DNA from: CAYSRJ01 sp964521865
Lineage (GTDB): Bacteria; Spirochaetota; B62-G9; DRHN01
DNA: 64,000 bases
NCBI GenBank assembly: GCA_964521865.1
Contig: CAZFTJ010000004.1
Coordinates: 62,001 to 126,000 of the forward strand
Reading direction: 5' to 3'
In this document: piece by piece, positions 8,828 through 16,857 of the stretch
How positions within the stretch are numbered: the stretch's first letter is position 1
Layout: every line of letters starts with the position of its first letter
The notes under the pieces: model-generated
The model's input: only the letters and a program-made list of their open reading frames with translations
Told to the model about the DNA's origin: nothing
Databases searched by the model: none
Position numbers and translations under genes: made by a program

Positions 8828-9982
8828 ATGAAAAGAAAGGGGAAAATATCAATTTATCCACTGTTTTTAATCGTACTGGTTATGCTCATTCCGTCTTTTG
8901 TTATGTATGCAGGAGGGAATAAGGAGCTTCAGGGTAAACTGAACGATTGCAATGCAAAAGTCGATACCCTTCAATCTCAAAACTCTGATCTGAAATCCGA
9001 AAATTCCGATTTAAAGGCGAGAAACGACGAACAGCAAAAACAGATTGCCGAGTTAAAGGCCGACAAGCAGAAACTGGAGAAACAAATCACCGATATGCAG
9101 GCTGAGATCGACAAATGGGTTGCAGAGATGAAAAAATACGGCATAGAACCCGAAGAACCTTCAATTGTTTCAAAAACAGTCGAAGAAACTCTGCAGGCAA
9201 AGGATGCGAAAATAGTGCAGCTCGAAAACAATATTGCGGCAAAAGAAAAAGAGCTCGATCAGGCAAAAAAAGAGCTTAATCAGGTAAAATACCAACTGGA
9301 ACAGGCCAAGTCCGAGCTGGAACAGGCAAAAAGCATGCAGAGTAAGGCACAAAAGGACGCGGACCAGTTAAAGATTGAAAACTCTCTCTATGAAAAAAAG
9401 GTAAGCGACCTGGAGGAAGAGAACAAGGAACTGCATGACACGCTCAGAATGTATGAGGGCATTCAGCAGGAGGCGGTGCAGCTCATGGACATTGCTCTAG
9501 AGCGGATTCAGAAGGTACTGAAGGAAGAGATAGAGAGGGGCGATGTTCGCATTTTCAAGGGAACCCTTGGCTTGACAGTCGACATCGTGAGCACATTTAT
9601 GTTCGACACCGGCAGTGTGGAAATCAGCCCTGAAGGAAAGGTTATACTGAAAAAACTCGCAACGCTTCTCAACGATCTGGACGGATACTTCGTGGGGGTG
9701 ATAGGCAATGCAGACAGCAGGCCTATTGTCACGCCCGCTCTGAAGAAAAAATATCCGACAAACTGGGAGCTCTCGAGTGTGCGTGGGGCGGTGGTTGTAC
9801 GATTCATACTCGATAATTCAAATCTCAGTCCGGGCAGAATTATCGCCATGGGTCTCGGCAAGTATCAACCGATTGACAGCAATTCCACGGACAGCGGAAG
9901 GGGAAATAACAGGAGAGTCGACATCGTTCTCCTTCCCGTCGATGTGCTGGCATCAGTCGTTATCGGTGCGGAGATAAAATAG
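8828..9982 (+). CDS. OmpA-family protein with long periplasmic coiled coil
   Basis: Predicted envelope protein of 384 residues. An N-terminal export signal (IYPLFLIVLVMLIPSFVMYAGG) ends in AGGNKE. Residues about 35-215 are a heptad-rich coiled coil (repeated LENNIAAKEKELDQAKKEL-type units). The C-terminal 130 residues form an OmpA/MotB-like peptidoglycan-binding domain: FMFDTGSVEISPEGKVILKK, GNADSRPI, NWELSSVRGAVVVRFIL and GRGNNRRVDIVL. The last carries the conserved Arg of the NRRVDI motif. The ribosome site GGAGG lies 9 nt before the ATG. A likely role is a structural tether from the inner membrane or periplasm to peptidoglycan. Confidence 0.85.
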   Translation: MKRKGKISIYPLFLIVLVMLIPSFVMYAGGNKELQGKLNDCNAKVDTLQSQNSDLKSENSDLKARNDEQQKQIAELKADKQKLEKQITDMQAEIDKWVAEMKKYGIEPEEPSIVSKTVEETLQAKDAKIVQLENNIAAKEKELDQAKKELNQVKYQLEQAKSELEQAKSMQSKAQKDADQLKIENSLYEKKVSDLEEENKELHDTLRMYEGIQQEAVQLMDIALERIQKVLKEEIERGDVRIFKGTLGLTVDIVSTFMFDTGSVEISPEGKVILKKLATLLNDLDGYFVGVIGNADSRPIVTPALKKKYPTNWELSSVRGAVVVRFILDNSNLSPGRIIAMGLGKYQPIDSNSTDSGRGNNRRVDIVLLPVDVLASVVIGAEIK

Positions 9983-10019
9983 GGAATAAAACAGCGACCC
10001 CGGCGCCTGTATTAAAAGC

Positions 10020-10553
10020 ATGGAAACGGTCATCGTTTTTGATATAGAAACAACGGGACTGTATCCCTACAAAGGTGATAAAATCCTGGAAATTGCCGCC
10101 ATTCCCGTTGTTGATAATGTGATACGCATTGAAGATGCCTTTGAGAAGTTCGTCAATCCCGGCGAGAAAATACCGGCGCATATCACACAGATCAATCACA
10201 TCACCGACGATATGGTAAAGAACGCGAAAAGCATAGGAGAGGTTCTCCCCGATTTCCTGCTCTATATCGATAGATATCCGCTCGTTGCGCATAACGCGCC
10301 GTTTGACATTTCTTTTCTGCAGTACTTTCTTCGGCAGCTCAATCTCCCATCTCTGAGAAATAAAGTGTACGATACGTTGAATCTGTCAAAACGGCTTTTC
10401 CCGGAACATGGATATCACAGCCTCGATACCGTGCTCAAACGATTGGGAATACACTATAAGAGGCGCGAAAGGCACAGATCACTGGAAGACACCCGCCTTA
10501 CCGCAGAAGCCTTTCTGAAAATGAAAGCAATGATCGAACAGAAGGAGCGTTGA
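10020..10553 (+). CDS. DnaQ-like 3'-5' exonuclease (DEDDh family)
   Basis: A 177-residue single-domain exonuclease. The Exo I motif FDIETTGL supplies the first Asp and Glu, Exo II is HNAPFDISFL, and Exo III is HRSLEDTRLTAEAF with the general-base His of the DEDDh class. The length and motif layout resemble the proofreading epsilon subunit or the exonuclease domain of PolC, but there is no polymerase-binding tail and no adjacent DNA polymerase gene. It could equally be a stand-alone repair or RNA-processing exonuclease. It starts 37 bp after the OmpA-like gene with only a weak ribosome site. Confidence 0.87.
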   Translation: METVIVFDIETTGLYPYKGDKILEIAAIPVVDNVIRIEDAFEKFVNPGEKIPAHITQINHITDDMVKNAKSIGEVLPDFLLYIDRYPLVAHNAPFDISFLQYFLRQLNLPSLRNKVYDTLNLSKRLFPEHGYHSLDTVLKRLGIHYKRRERHRSLEDTRLTAEAFLKMKAMIEQKER

Positions 10554-10701
10554 TACATCAATATGTGTCTTATATATGGAACCTCCGGAAAAAACCTGTT
10601 GACCGGCATCCGAACGGTATACTCCATCGTAAAGACGACTTCCTGGAGCTGCGGCCTTATATCGGATGCCCGGGCACCACATGCCGCGGCATTGAATTAG
10701 G

Positions 10702-10730
10702 TTGACAAAAATGAACAGTATCAGTATTAT
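10702..10730 (+). promoter_or_regulatory. Sigma-70-type promoter for the Rrf2 regulator
   Basis: TTGACA (10702-10707) and TATTAT (10725-10730) are separated by 17 bp. They lie about 50 bp before the regulator ATG. The AT-rich, partly palindromic bases over the -10 (TATCAGTATTATACATA) could be an autoregulatory operator, as is usual for Rrf2 proteins, but this is inference. Confidence 0.75.
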
Positions 10731-10781
10731 ACATATTATATAATTTTACTCAAAAGGTACCGACGCATCGGAGGATTCGGG

Positions 10782-11216
10782 ATGATACGAATTTCCACAA
10801 AAGGGCGATATGGAACACGCTTCATGCTGGAGCTTGCAATCAACTACGGAAACAAACCGATGCTTTTGAAAGACGTTGCACGGAGTGAGGAGATTTCTGA
10901 AGGTTACCTGCAGCATATCGTTGATGCCCTGAAGGGAGCAGGCCTCATATTCTCAAGCCGCGTCGGGCACGGTGGATATACATTATCCAGGCCACCCGAA
11001 CAGATCACCCTTCGCGACATTCTGGGCACACTCGAAGGATCGATCAAGCTCGTTGAATGCATAGACAATGCAGACATCTGTGATCGTTCGAATGACTGTG
11101 TATCGCGCATCGTATGGACGGAGGTCGGGAATAAACTTTCGTCCTCTCTTCAGGAAATAACCCTTCAAGGGATGGTCGATCTGCATAACTCTCAGAAGAA
11201 AGGCGTTCTGGTATAA
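10782..11216 (+). CDS. Rrf2/IscR-family transcriptional regulator with three candidate Fe-S cysteines
   Basis: A 144-residue winged-helix regulator. The N-terminus (MIRISTKGRYGTRFMLELA) and the recognition region SEGYLQHIVDALKGAGLIFS...GGYTLSRPPEQITLRDIL match the Rrf2 family. Cysteines occur as ECIDNADICDRSNDCVSR, that is C-x6-C-x5-C, close to the IscR cluster ligands, so an Fe-S sensor is likely. No isc or suf gene is adjacent: the next gene is a convergent sugar kinase. GGAGG lies 7 nt upstream of the ATG. Confidence 0.88.
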   Translation: MIRISTKGRYGTRFMLELAINYGNKPMLLKDVARSEEISEGYLQHIVDALKGAGLIFSSRVGHGGYTLSRPPEQITLRDILGTLEGSIKLVECIDNADICDRSNDCVSRIVWTEVGNKLSSSLQEITLQGMVDLHNSQKKGVLV

Positions 11217-11286
11217 TCTGCGAGGTTCTTACTCCGCCGTTTCCGTGGGAATCGAAGACAGCAATGATAAAAACCGACGGAAAATC

Positions 11287-12714
11287 CTAAAAAAGGCCTC
11301 TTCTCCGGCACGCTAAAAGAAACTCCCCGTATCGTTCTTCATATACCGCGGAATCCGTGATACCGGGTTCGAATATTCTGTCTATATTCACCATTTTGCC
11401 GATCGTCTCGGTCATATTTTTATAGTGTACACCGCTTGCAGCAATAATCGCCGCACCAAAGCCGGTTTCCACTTCACGCGCCCGGCATACGGTTTTGCCG
11501 AGGACATCGGACCGAATCTGCATCCAGGGTTCGCTGTATGCACCGCCTCCCATAGAAAAAATCCTTTTCCCGATATCGTAGCCTATCTCCCTCACCTTCT
11601 CATACATCATTCGCTCGACAAATGCCTCTCCTTCAAGAAAAGCCTTGAAAAGTGTATGGGGATTCGTGAGCGGGCAGTCGATAAAACCCGTTGCGTCTAT
11701 GTTAAAAAAAGGGAATTTTTCACTTTTTCTTGAAAGCGGATACACCAGTGCCCCGGTGGGTGGTGTGTTCTTGATCCTGCGATTGTACTCTTTGAGCCGG
11801 TCTCCAAAAAACAGTCGGATCGACTCTCCACCGGTATTGCTCGCTGCGCCGGGAAGCCAGTATTCTTCCGGATGCCGATGCGTGTATAAAAGCCCCATGG
11901 AATCTTTCAGGTATGTCCGTGATATACCGCGTACGGCAAGCACAGTCCCGAGAGTCGTATTCCAGTCACCGGGTCTTTTGGCGCCGCTTGAATAAAAACC
12001 GGTAGTTGAATCAGTCGCACCTGCAATAATATGTATGTCATGCCCCAGATTCAGCTCTTCTGATACCCTTTTATTCAGTATGCCTACCTTTTCCCCCGTT
12101 TTGACGACGAACGGCAGTTTATTCAGAGGAATGCCGAGAACCGACTCGATCGATTCGGGCCATCTGTAATTGTTAAGATCATAACCCGTTTTCACCGCAT
12201 TTGAAAAGTCGGTTATATCGAAATCACCGCAGATAAGGCCCTTGACATAATCTGCGGCATGGAGAAACTTGTATGTTCTGTCAAAGAGACGGGGGTCGTG
12301 GTTCCTGATCCACAGTATCTTGGAGAGAGCAAAAGAGGGCTTTACGCTGATATCCGTATGTTCACATATAAATTGGGACTCCGCCCCGGCCCTGACATCA
12401 TTATGCAGAAGCGCATTGTGCAGCGGCCTGCACTCTCCGTCAACCGGAATAACCGTTCCAGAGGTCGAATCAACGCTGGCCGCCCGAACCTCGAAATTAC
12501 TGCCGCGTATCAAGGCCTGCTTCAGGGCTTCAAACAGCGGCTCTTTCCAGAAACGGGGGTCCTGTTCGGAACGCATCGGGTCGCGGGCTCGAACAATACT
12601 TTTTTCAATACCTGCAGTGCCTGTTGAAAGAACCCGTCCATTCTCATCCGACACGACGACTCTGACGCCCGTTGTGCCGAGATCAATACCCATAAAAGCA
12701 ACAGCCTTTTTCAT
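11287..12714 (-). CDS. FGGY-family carbohydrate kinase (xylulokinase-like)
   Basis: ATP-dependent sugar kinase of 475 residues, full length for the family. The N-terminal phosphate-binding loop MGIDLGTTGVRVVVSD and the C-terminal ATP-binding motif FSMGGGAYSEPWMQIRSDVLGK are intact. DSTSGTVIPVDGE and GATDSTTGFYSSGAKRPGDW correspond to substrate-side segments. The family includes xylulose, ribulose, fuculose and glycerol kinases, and the sequence does not settle which. It is convergent with the Rrf2 gene and lies 66 bp after the rhomboid gene on the same strand. Confidence 0.87.
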   Translation of the reverse strand: MKKAVAFMGIDLGTTGVRVVVSDENGRVLSTGTAGIEKSIVRARDPMRSEQDPRFWKEPLFEALKQALIRGSNFEVRAASVDSTSGTVIPVDGECRPLHNALLHNDVRAGAESQFICEHTDISVKPSFALSKILWIRNHDPRLFDRTYKFLHAADYVKGLICGDFDITDFSNAVKTGYDLNNYRWPESIESVLGIPLNKLPFVVKTGEKVGILNKRVSEELNLGHDIHIIAGATDSTTGFYSSGAKRPGDWNTTLGTVLAVRGISRTYLKDSMGLLYTHRHPEEYWLPGAASNTGGESIRLFFGDRLKEYNRRIKNTPPTGALVYPLSRKSEKFPFFNIDATGFIDCPLTNPHTLFKAFLEGEAFVERMMYEKVREIGYDIGKRIFSMGGGAYSEPWMQIRSDVLGKTVCRAREVETGFGAAIIAASGVHYKNMTETIGKMVNIDRIFEPGITDSAVYEERYGEFLLACRRRGLF

Positions 12715-12780
12715 ACAGAAGATTCACCTCTGTGTTCTGTACTGCAATCGATACTGTCTTTAAATTAATTTCGTTCGGTT

Positions 12781-13467
12781 TCAGTACACCCTGTACTTCC
12801 TGTACCCTTCGCGCTTTTGAAACAGTCGGATGGCAAACAAACCGAAGAGAAAACCTCCGATGTGCGCATACCAGGCGACATTGCTCATTCTGCTCGCAAT
12901 GCTGCTCAACAACTGCATGAAAAACCATATACCGATAAATGCGACAGCTGGAACATTAATCACCGTCACGAAAATAATAATAAACAGGAGAGTTTTTATG
13001 CGGGCGCGCGGAAACTTCAGTATATATGCGCCGAGGACGGAGGATATGGCGCCGCTGGCACCTACCACGGGAACAGTCGAAGAAGACGTTATTAGAATCT
13101 GGAGCGTTGATGCAGCAACGCCTCCCAGCAGGTAGAATACAAGAAACTTAAAATGGCCTGCAACATCTTCGATGTTGTTTCCAAAAATCCACAAAAACCA
13201 CATATTACCGAAAAGGTGCAAAAACCCGCCGTGAAGAAAAAGCGATGTTACAATTGTAATGTATGGACCGAAAGCAACCTTCGGTTCTTTATCCACCGCA
13301 TGTGTGATCTCGTATGGAACTACCCCGAATTTCGCGAGCAGGAATGCACGCTGCTGGCTTCCAACGGCAAGCTCGAAAAAAAATACAAGACAGTTTATCC
13401 CGATGAGCAGAAGCGTCATATAGGGAAATGTCTTCGTGGGGTTTTCATCTTTCAAAGGAAAAAACAT
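12781..13467 (-). CDS. Rhomboid-family intramembrane serine protease
   Basis: Polytopic membrane protease of 228 residues. The catalytic Ser is in PVVGASGAISSVLGAYIL (GxSG) and the catalytic His in AWYAHIGGFLFGLF. The L1-loop region contains HGGFLHLFGNMWFLWIFG, the typical rhomboid HxxxHLxxNM element. The start (MFFPLKDENPTKTFPYMT) has AAGGAG 5 nt upstream. It would cleave transmembrane substrates within the bilayer. It is not obviously linked functionally to its neighbours. Confidence 0.92.
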   Translation of the reverse strand: MFFPLKDENPTKTFPYMTLLLIGINCLVFFFELAVGSQQRAFLLAKFGVVPYEITHAVDKEPKVAFGPYITIVTSLFLHGGFLHLFGNMWFLWIFGNNIEDVAGHFKFLVFYLLGGVAASTLQILITSSSTVPVVGASGAISSVLGAYILKFPRARIKTLLFIIIFVTVINVPAVAFIGIWFFMQLLSSIASRMSNVAWYAHIGGFLFGLFAIRLFQKREGYRKYRVY

Positions 13468-13588
13468 GCCTTCTCCTTCTCGGCCCTTCGGACCGCCGTC
13501 TCATCAAACAGGGGCCCGCTGCCATTCCTGCTTCAGTCGGATGGTAACAAGAATATAAGCATTTCCTGCATTATTCTCAAGACCCTTC

Positions 13589-14872
13589 TCAGCAGCGGTC
13601 CCGATACTCAACCGCGGCCAGTCTTCCCCGTTTTTCATTGACGAATAAAAGGAGCACAAACCCCGCAACAAAATAGAAGATTGTCGATAGAATGGCAACC
13701 CGGTTCGAGGAGAAAAGGTAGGACATAATGCCGAATGAAAGTATTCCGAGAATAGCGGAAAACTTGCCCGCGAACCCCCAGAACCCGAAAAACTCCGCAC
13801 TCTTCGAACGAGGTGCAAAAAGACCGATGAGGGCCCGCGCTGAAGACTGACTCGAACCCATGGCGATCCCGGCAAGATTGGCGACGATCCAGAAGAGCTG
13901 CTTGCTGTGAACAAAAAATGCCGTAATCACGGTTGCGATCCATATAGAGAGAGTCGCCATGACCGTGTTTTTGGTACCCACCGTGTCGTCGAGAAACCCG
14001 AACAGAAAGGCGCCGACCGAAGCCGTAATGTTGACGATGATAATCAGCAAGACAGTCATTCCCGGAGTAAAGCCGAGCTCTTTCTGTGCAAAAATCGCCG
14101 CAAATGAAATGACGACCATAATCCCCGAGTTGAAAAGGAGAAAGGAGAAGAGGAATTTTCCAAGCTCCCTGAACTCACCGATATTTCGATAGGTTGCCGC
14201 GAGACGGCCGAAGGCAATTCTGAAAAAATTCCGCCTCTGTTCGGGAATTCTTTTTTCACCCCTTTCACGGACCCATAAAAATGTCGGAATTGCGGCTATG
14301 CCGAAAAACACAGCGGTCACGAGATTTGTCAACCGTACGGACAGATATGTATCTTTTCCCGTCCTGAAGTAGGTGATAAGCACAAGGCAGATAGCGAGTG
14401 ATAAAAGTCCGCCGATATAGCCGAAACTCCACGCATACCCCGATATTTTACCCATCTCTTTTTCACCGGCAATATCCGGGAGGAAGCTCGATACAAAGTT
14501 CTCGCCAGCGGAGTATCCGATATTCGATAGAACAACGAAGATCATCGCCGGGACAATGAAACCGGGCTTGATGAAAAAAAGAAGCCCCGTAAAAACCACG
14601 CACAAAAGATAGGTGACAAAAAGATAGCGCTTTTTGGAACGTGAATAATCTGCGGCAGCACCGAATACGGGGCCGAAAACCATCACCAGAAAATAAGATA
14701 CCGACAGTGTGACCGCCCAGAGCAGCTCCCCCTTGTTCGCCTGGTTCACAACGGCCTGGACGAAATATGCATTGAACACCGCAGTGATAATAACCGTCGT
14801 GTATGACGAGTTGGCAAAATCAAACATCATGAAACCGAATATTTCTCTTCGACGCACCCTCCGCTCATCCAT
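13589..14872 (-). CDS. MFS transporter, UMF1/Atg22-like
   Basis: Multi-spanning permease of 427 residues with about 12 hydrophobic helices. The N-terminus REIFGFMMFDFANSSYTTVI is characteristic of the UMF1 family related to yeast Atg22 vacuolar effluxers. The substrate is unknown; related eukaryotic proteins export amino acids. An AAGGA site lies 10 nt before the ATG. It stands between the rhomboid gene and the thymidine-kinase-like gene, all on the minus strand with short gaps. Confidence 0.82.
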   Translation of the reverse strand: MDERRVRRREIFGFMMFDFANSSYTTVIITAVFNAYFVQAVVNQANKGELLWAVTLSVSYFLVMVFGPVFGAAADYSRSKKRYLFVTYLLCVVFTGLLFFIKPGFIVPAMIFVVLSNIGYSAGENFVSSFLPDIAGEKEMGKISGYAWSFGYIGGLLSLAICLVLITYFRTGKDTYLSVRLTNLVTAVFFGIAAIPTFLWVRERGEKRIPEQRRNFFRIAFGRLAATYRNIGEFRELGKFLFSFLLFNSGIMVVISFAAIFAQKELGFTPGMTVLLIIIVNITASVGAFLFGFLDDTVGTKNTVMATLSIWIATVITAFFVHSKQLFWIVANLAGIAMGSSQSSARALIGLFAPRSKSAEFFGFWGFAGKFSAILGILSFGIMSYLFSSNRVAILSTIFYFVAGFVLLLFVNEKRGRLAAVEYRDRC

Positions 14873-14921
14873 TATCAGCCAATCCTTTCAATAAAAATTC
14901 CCCTGCACCCGCTACCGCATT

Positions 14922-16046
14922 TTACACCTGAAGCTTTCTGTTCTCAACAAGCCTTTCCTTTATATAACCCATATCCCCGCCTATCTCTTTTGCGAGATAT
15001 TTGAGTTGATCGCCGCTCAGAATATTTTCTTCCGAGTAGAGGTATATAAGGGCCTTCTCGGCAATGCAGCTCACGCGCAACGCATTCATCATAATCGGCT
15101 GAGGCAGCTCGGATCTTACATAGCTTGTCACAAAATGGCTGTAGAGCTCGCTCTTTTCGATGGTATGCTTGACGGCGTTGAGCTCCTTCAGGATAGGATT
15201 GACATTCCCTCCGTATGCAAGCTCGCCCAACGGTTTCAATATCATAAAAGTGTACTCTTTCCCCGGCAGGTAGTGGTGCTCGTCGCATCTCGTTGCATAG
15301 TTCGGCACCTTCGGGTCCTGCGAGTAGGAGTCGCCGCCGACAATGATAAGGGGATCGAAGTAAAGCGCCGGGCACTCCATTCTATCGACCGTGTAATACC
15401 TGTACGTATAGTAGGAATCGGTGAGACAGTCGGGGTGCTCGCAGTAAGCGGTCAGTGGAAAAACATCGGTTGCCTTTTCCAGAAGAAGCCGCGCAGTCCT
15501 GTTGAAAATATCCTTTCTGAAATTGAGGATAAGCATGGGAAAGATAAAGTTAAGGGAAAACCGGGTTGCATAATTATCAACAACATATGCGATTCGTTCA
15601 TCAAAAAACTCGGCTTCATCTATGATCCAGGTTCCTATGGCTCTATTCTTTTGGATAGCACGTTCCAGCTCAAAGGAGTCGTAAACGCTCTCGATATTAT
15701 TATCCATCTCGATGTACCCGTTTCGGTACGCGAGCGCATTCCGGGGGTAATCGACGAATCTCTTGTTGTCTATCTTCGTTCGGATGTAAAACACCTTCCG
15801 CCGGTCTGCATCGCCGTCGGTGGTTTGTGTCCTGATTATATCGGACTTTTTCAATGCAACCTGAGAATCCCTGTAAATACGCGCGGAAAACTCCGTTTTA
15901 CCAGAACCCATAGGACCGATAATGATGATTTTCCGGTTTCGTTTCGTGAAATCGTAGTGATTGATCGAATGATGAACCCGGAGGTCCGGAAACCCGAGGC
16001 TTTTTAAAAAACTCCTAGTCTGTTCGAAGTTATCTATCAGCGCCAT
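14922..16046 (-). CDS. Divergent thymidine-kinase-like P-loop protein with C-terminal extension
   Basis: A 374-residue protein with the pieces of a type II thymidine kinase in order. The Walker A is IIIIGPMGSGKTEFSARIY near residue 45, the Walker B/lasso equivalent is WIIDEAEFFDERI near residue 142, and a zinc-ribbon-like set follows: CEHPDC near residue 203, then VGGDSYS and CDEHHY near residue 255. This corresponds to the GPM(F)SGK(T/S), DEAQFF and Cys-pair motifs of Tdk. The first 35 residues and last 110 residues are extra. The ATG at 16046 has AGGAAG 7 nt upstream; a GTG 6 bp earlier is also in frame. It may phosphorylate a nucleoside or have become a different ATPase. Confidence 0.7.
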   Translation of the reverse strand: MALIDNFEQTRSFLKSLGFPDLRVHHSINHYDFTKRNRKIIIIGPMGSGKTEFSARIYRDSQVALKKSDIIRTQTTDGDADRRKVFYIRTKIDNKRFVDYPRNALAYRNGYIEMDNNIESVYDSFELERAIQKNRAIGTWIIDEAEFFDERIAYVVDNYATRFSLNFIFPMLILNFRKDIFNRTARLLLEKATDVFPLTAYCEHPDCLTDSYYTYRYYTVDRMECPALYFDPLIIVGGDSYSQDPKVPNYATRCDEHHYLPGKEYTFMILKPLGELAYGGNVNPILKELNAVKHTIEKSELYSHFVTSYVRSELPQPIMMNALRVSCIAEKALIYLYSEENILSGDQLKYLAKEIGGDMGYIKERLVENRKLQV

Positions 16047-16293
16047 CTGCACCTTCCTCTATATGTATTATAGGCACCGGCAGACATGCCGTACGTCCGA
16101 TATTGGGGCTCGCCGACCATCGGTGAAGGAGGCGAGCTTTCCAATTCGACCGGCCTCAGGACGGCCGAATAATGAATAATACCATCGACCTGGATGGTTT
16201 GGGAACCAAATCTTTTTACTCCGAGGACGAACCAAAATACAGTATATTAAAATCGATCCGGTCCAGCCGGAAAAAAAGAAGAAGGAGACTCAG

Positions 16294-16716
16294 ATGGTTT
16301 CTGTTAAAACAACATGGGAATCGGGAATGGCCTTTGACTCTGTCGTCGGCAATCATCATATTACACTGGATTCTGCGAAGGAGTTCGGCGGCCGGAACAG
16401 GGGGACGACTCCCAAACCGCTTATCCTCACCTCACTCGGCGGATGCACCGGTATGGATGTCGTGTCGCTGCTCAAAAAGATGCGCGTCGAGTTCGAGGGT
16501 TTTTCAGTCACGGCAGAGGCCGATGTGAGCGATGATCATCCGAAGGTCTACACCCGAATCCACCTGATATATGAATTTACCGGAAAAGATCTTCCGCCCG
16601 ACAAGGTTAAAAAGGCGGTTGACCTCTCTCAGGAGCGGTACTGCGGGGTGAGCGCAATGCTCCGTAAGGCGGCAGATCTCACCTATGAGATAAGGCTCAA
16701 CGAGGAACGAATATAG
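16294..16716 (+). CDS. OsmC/Ohr-family peroxiredoxin-like protein
   Basis: Small cytoplasmic protein of 140 residues with both OsmC-family cysteines: the first in TSLGGCTGMDVVSLLKKM, and the second in SQERYCGVSAMLRKA. Such proteins reduce organic hydroperoxides using the Cys pair. The sequence is closer to the general OsmC/YhfA group than to Ohr, which cannot be settled by eye. GGAG lies 6 nt before the ATG. It is a single gene, divergent from the thymidine-kinase-like gene and convergent with the next. Confidence 0.88.
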   Translation: MVSVKTTWESGMAFDSVVGNHHITLDSAKEFGGRNRGTTPKPLILTSLGGCTGMDVVSLLKKMRVEFEGFSVTAEADVSDDHPKVYTRIHLIYEFTGKDLPPDKVKKAVDLSQERYCGVSAMLRKAADLTYEIRLNEERI

Positions 16717-16789
16717 AAACCGGTATTAGGCATTCCGGAAGGTCCACACTGTAAAGCAGGGTACGGGACATTACCGGAAAGCTGAATCA

Positions 16790-16804
16790 TGCCGCCCTGC
16801 GGCA
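16790..16804. terminator. Small hairpin in the convergent gap
   Basis: TGCCGC-CCT-GCGGCA is a perfect 6-bp stem with a 3-nt loop, between the convergent OsmC and LamG/FN3 genes. Neither strand has a T-run after it, so a terminator role is only suggested by position. Confidence 0.35.
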
Positions 16805-16857
16805 GGGAAGGAAAAATTGACTCCGGGAACTTGTCCGGACATAGGGTGGACTGCATA

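Noticed and set aside
15006..16007. 333-codon open frame on the plus strand
   Set aside because: It is a shadow of the thymidine-kinase-like gene and has no ribosome site or family motif.
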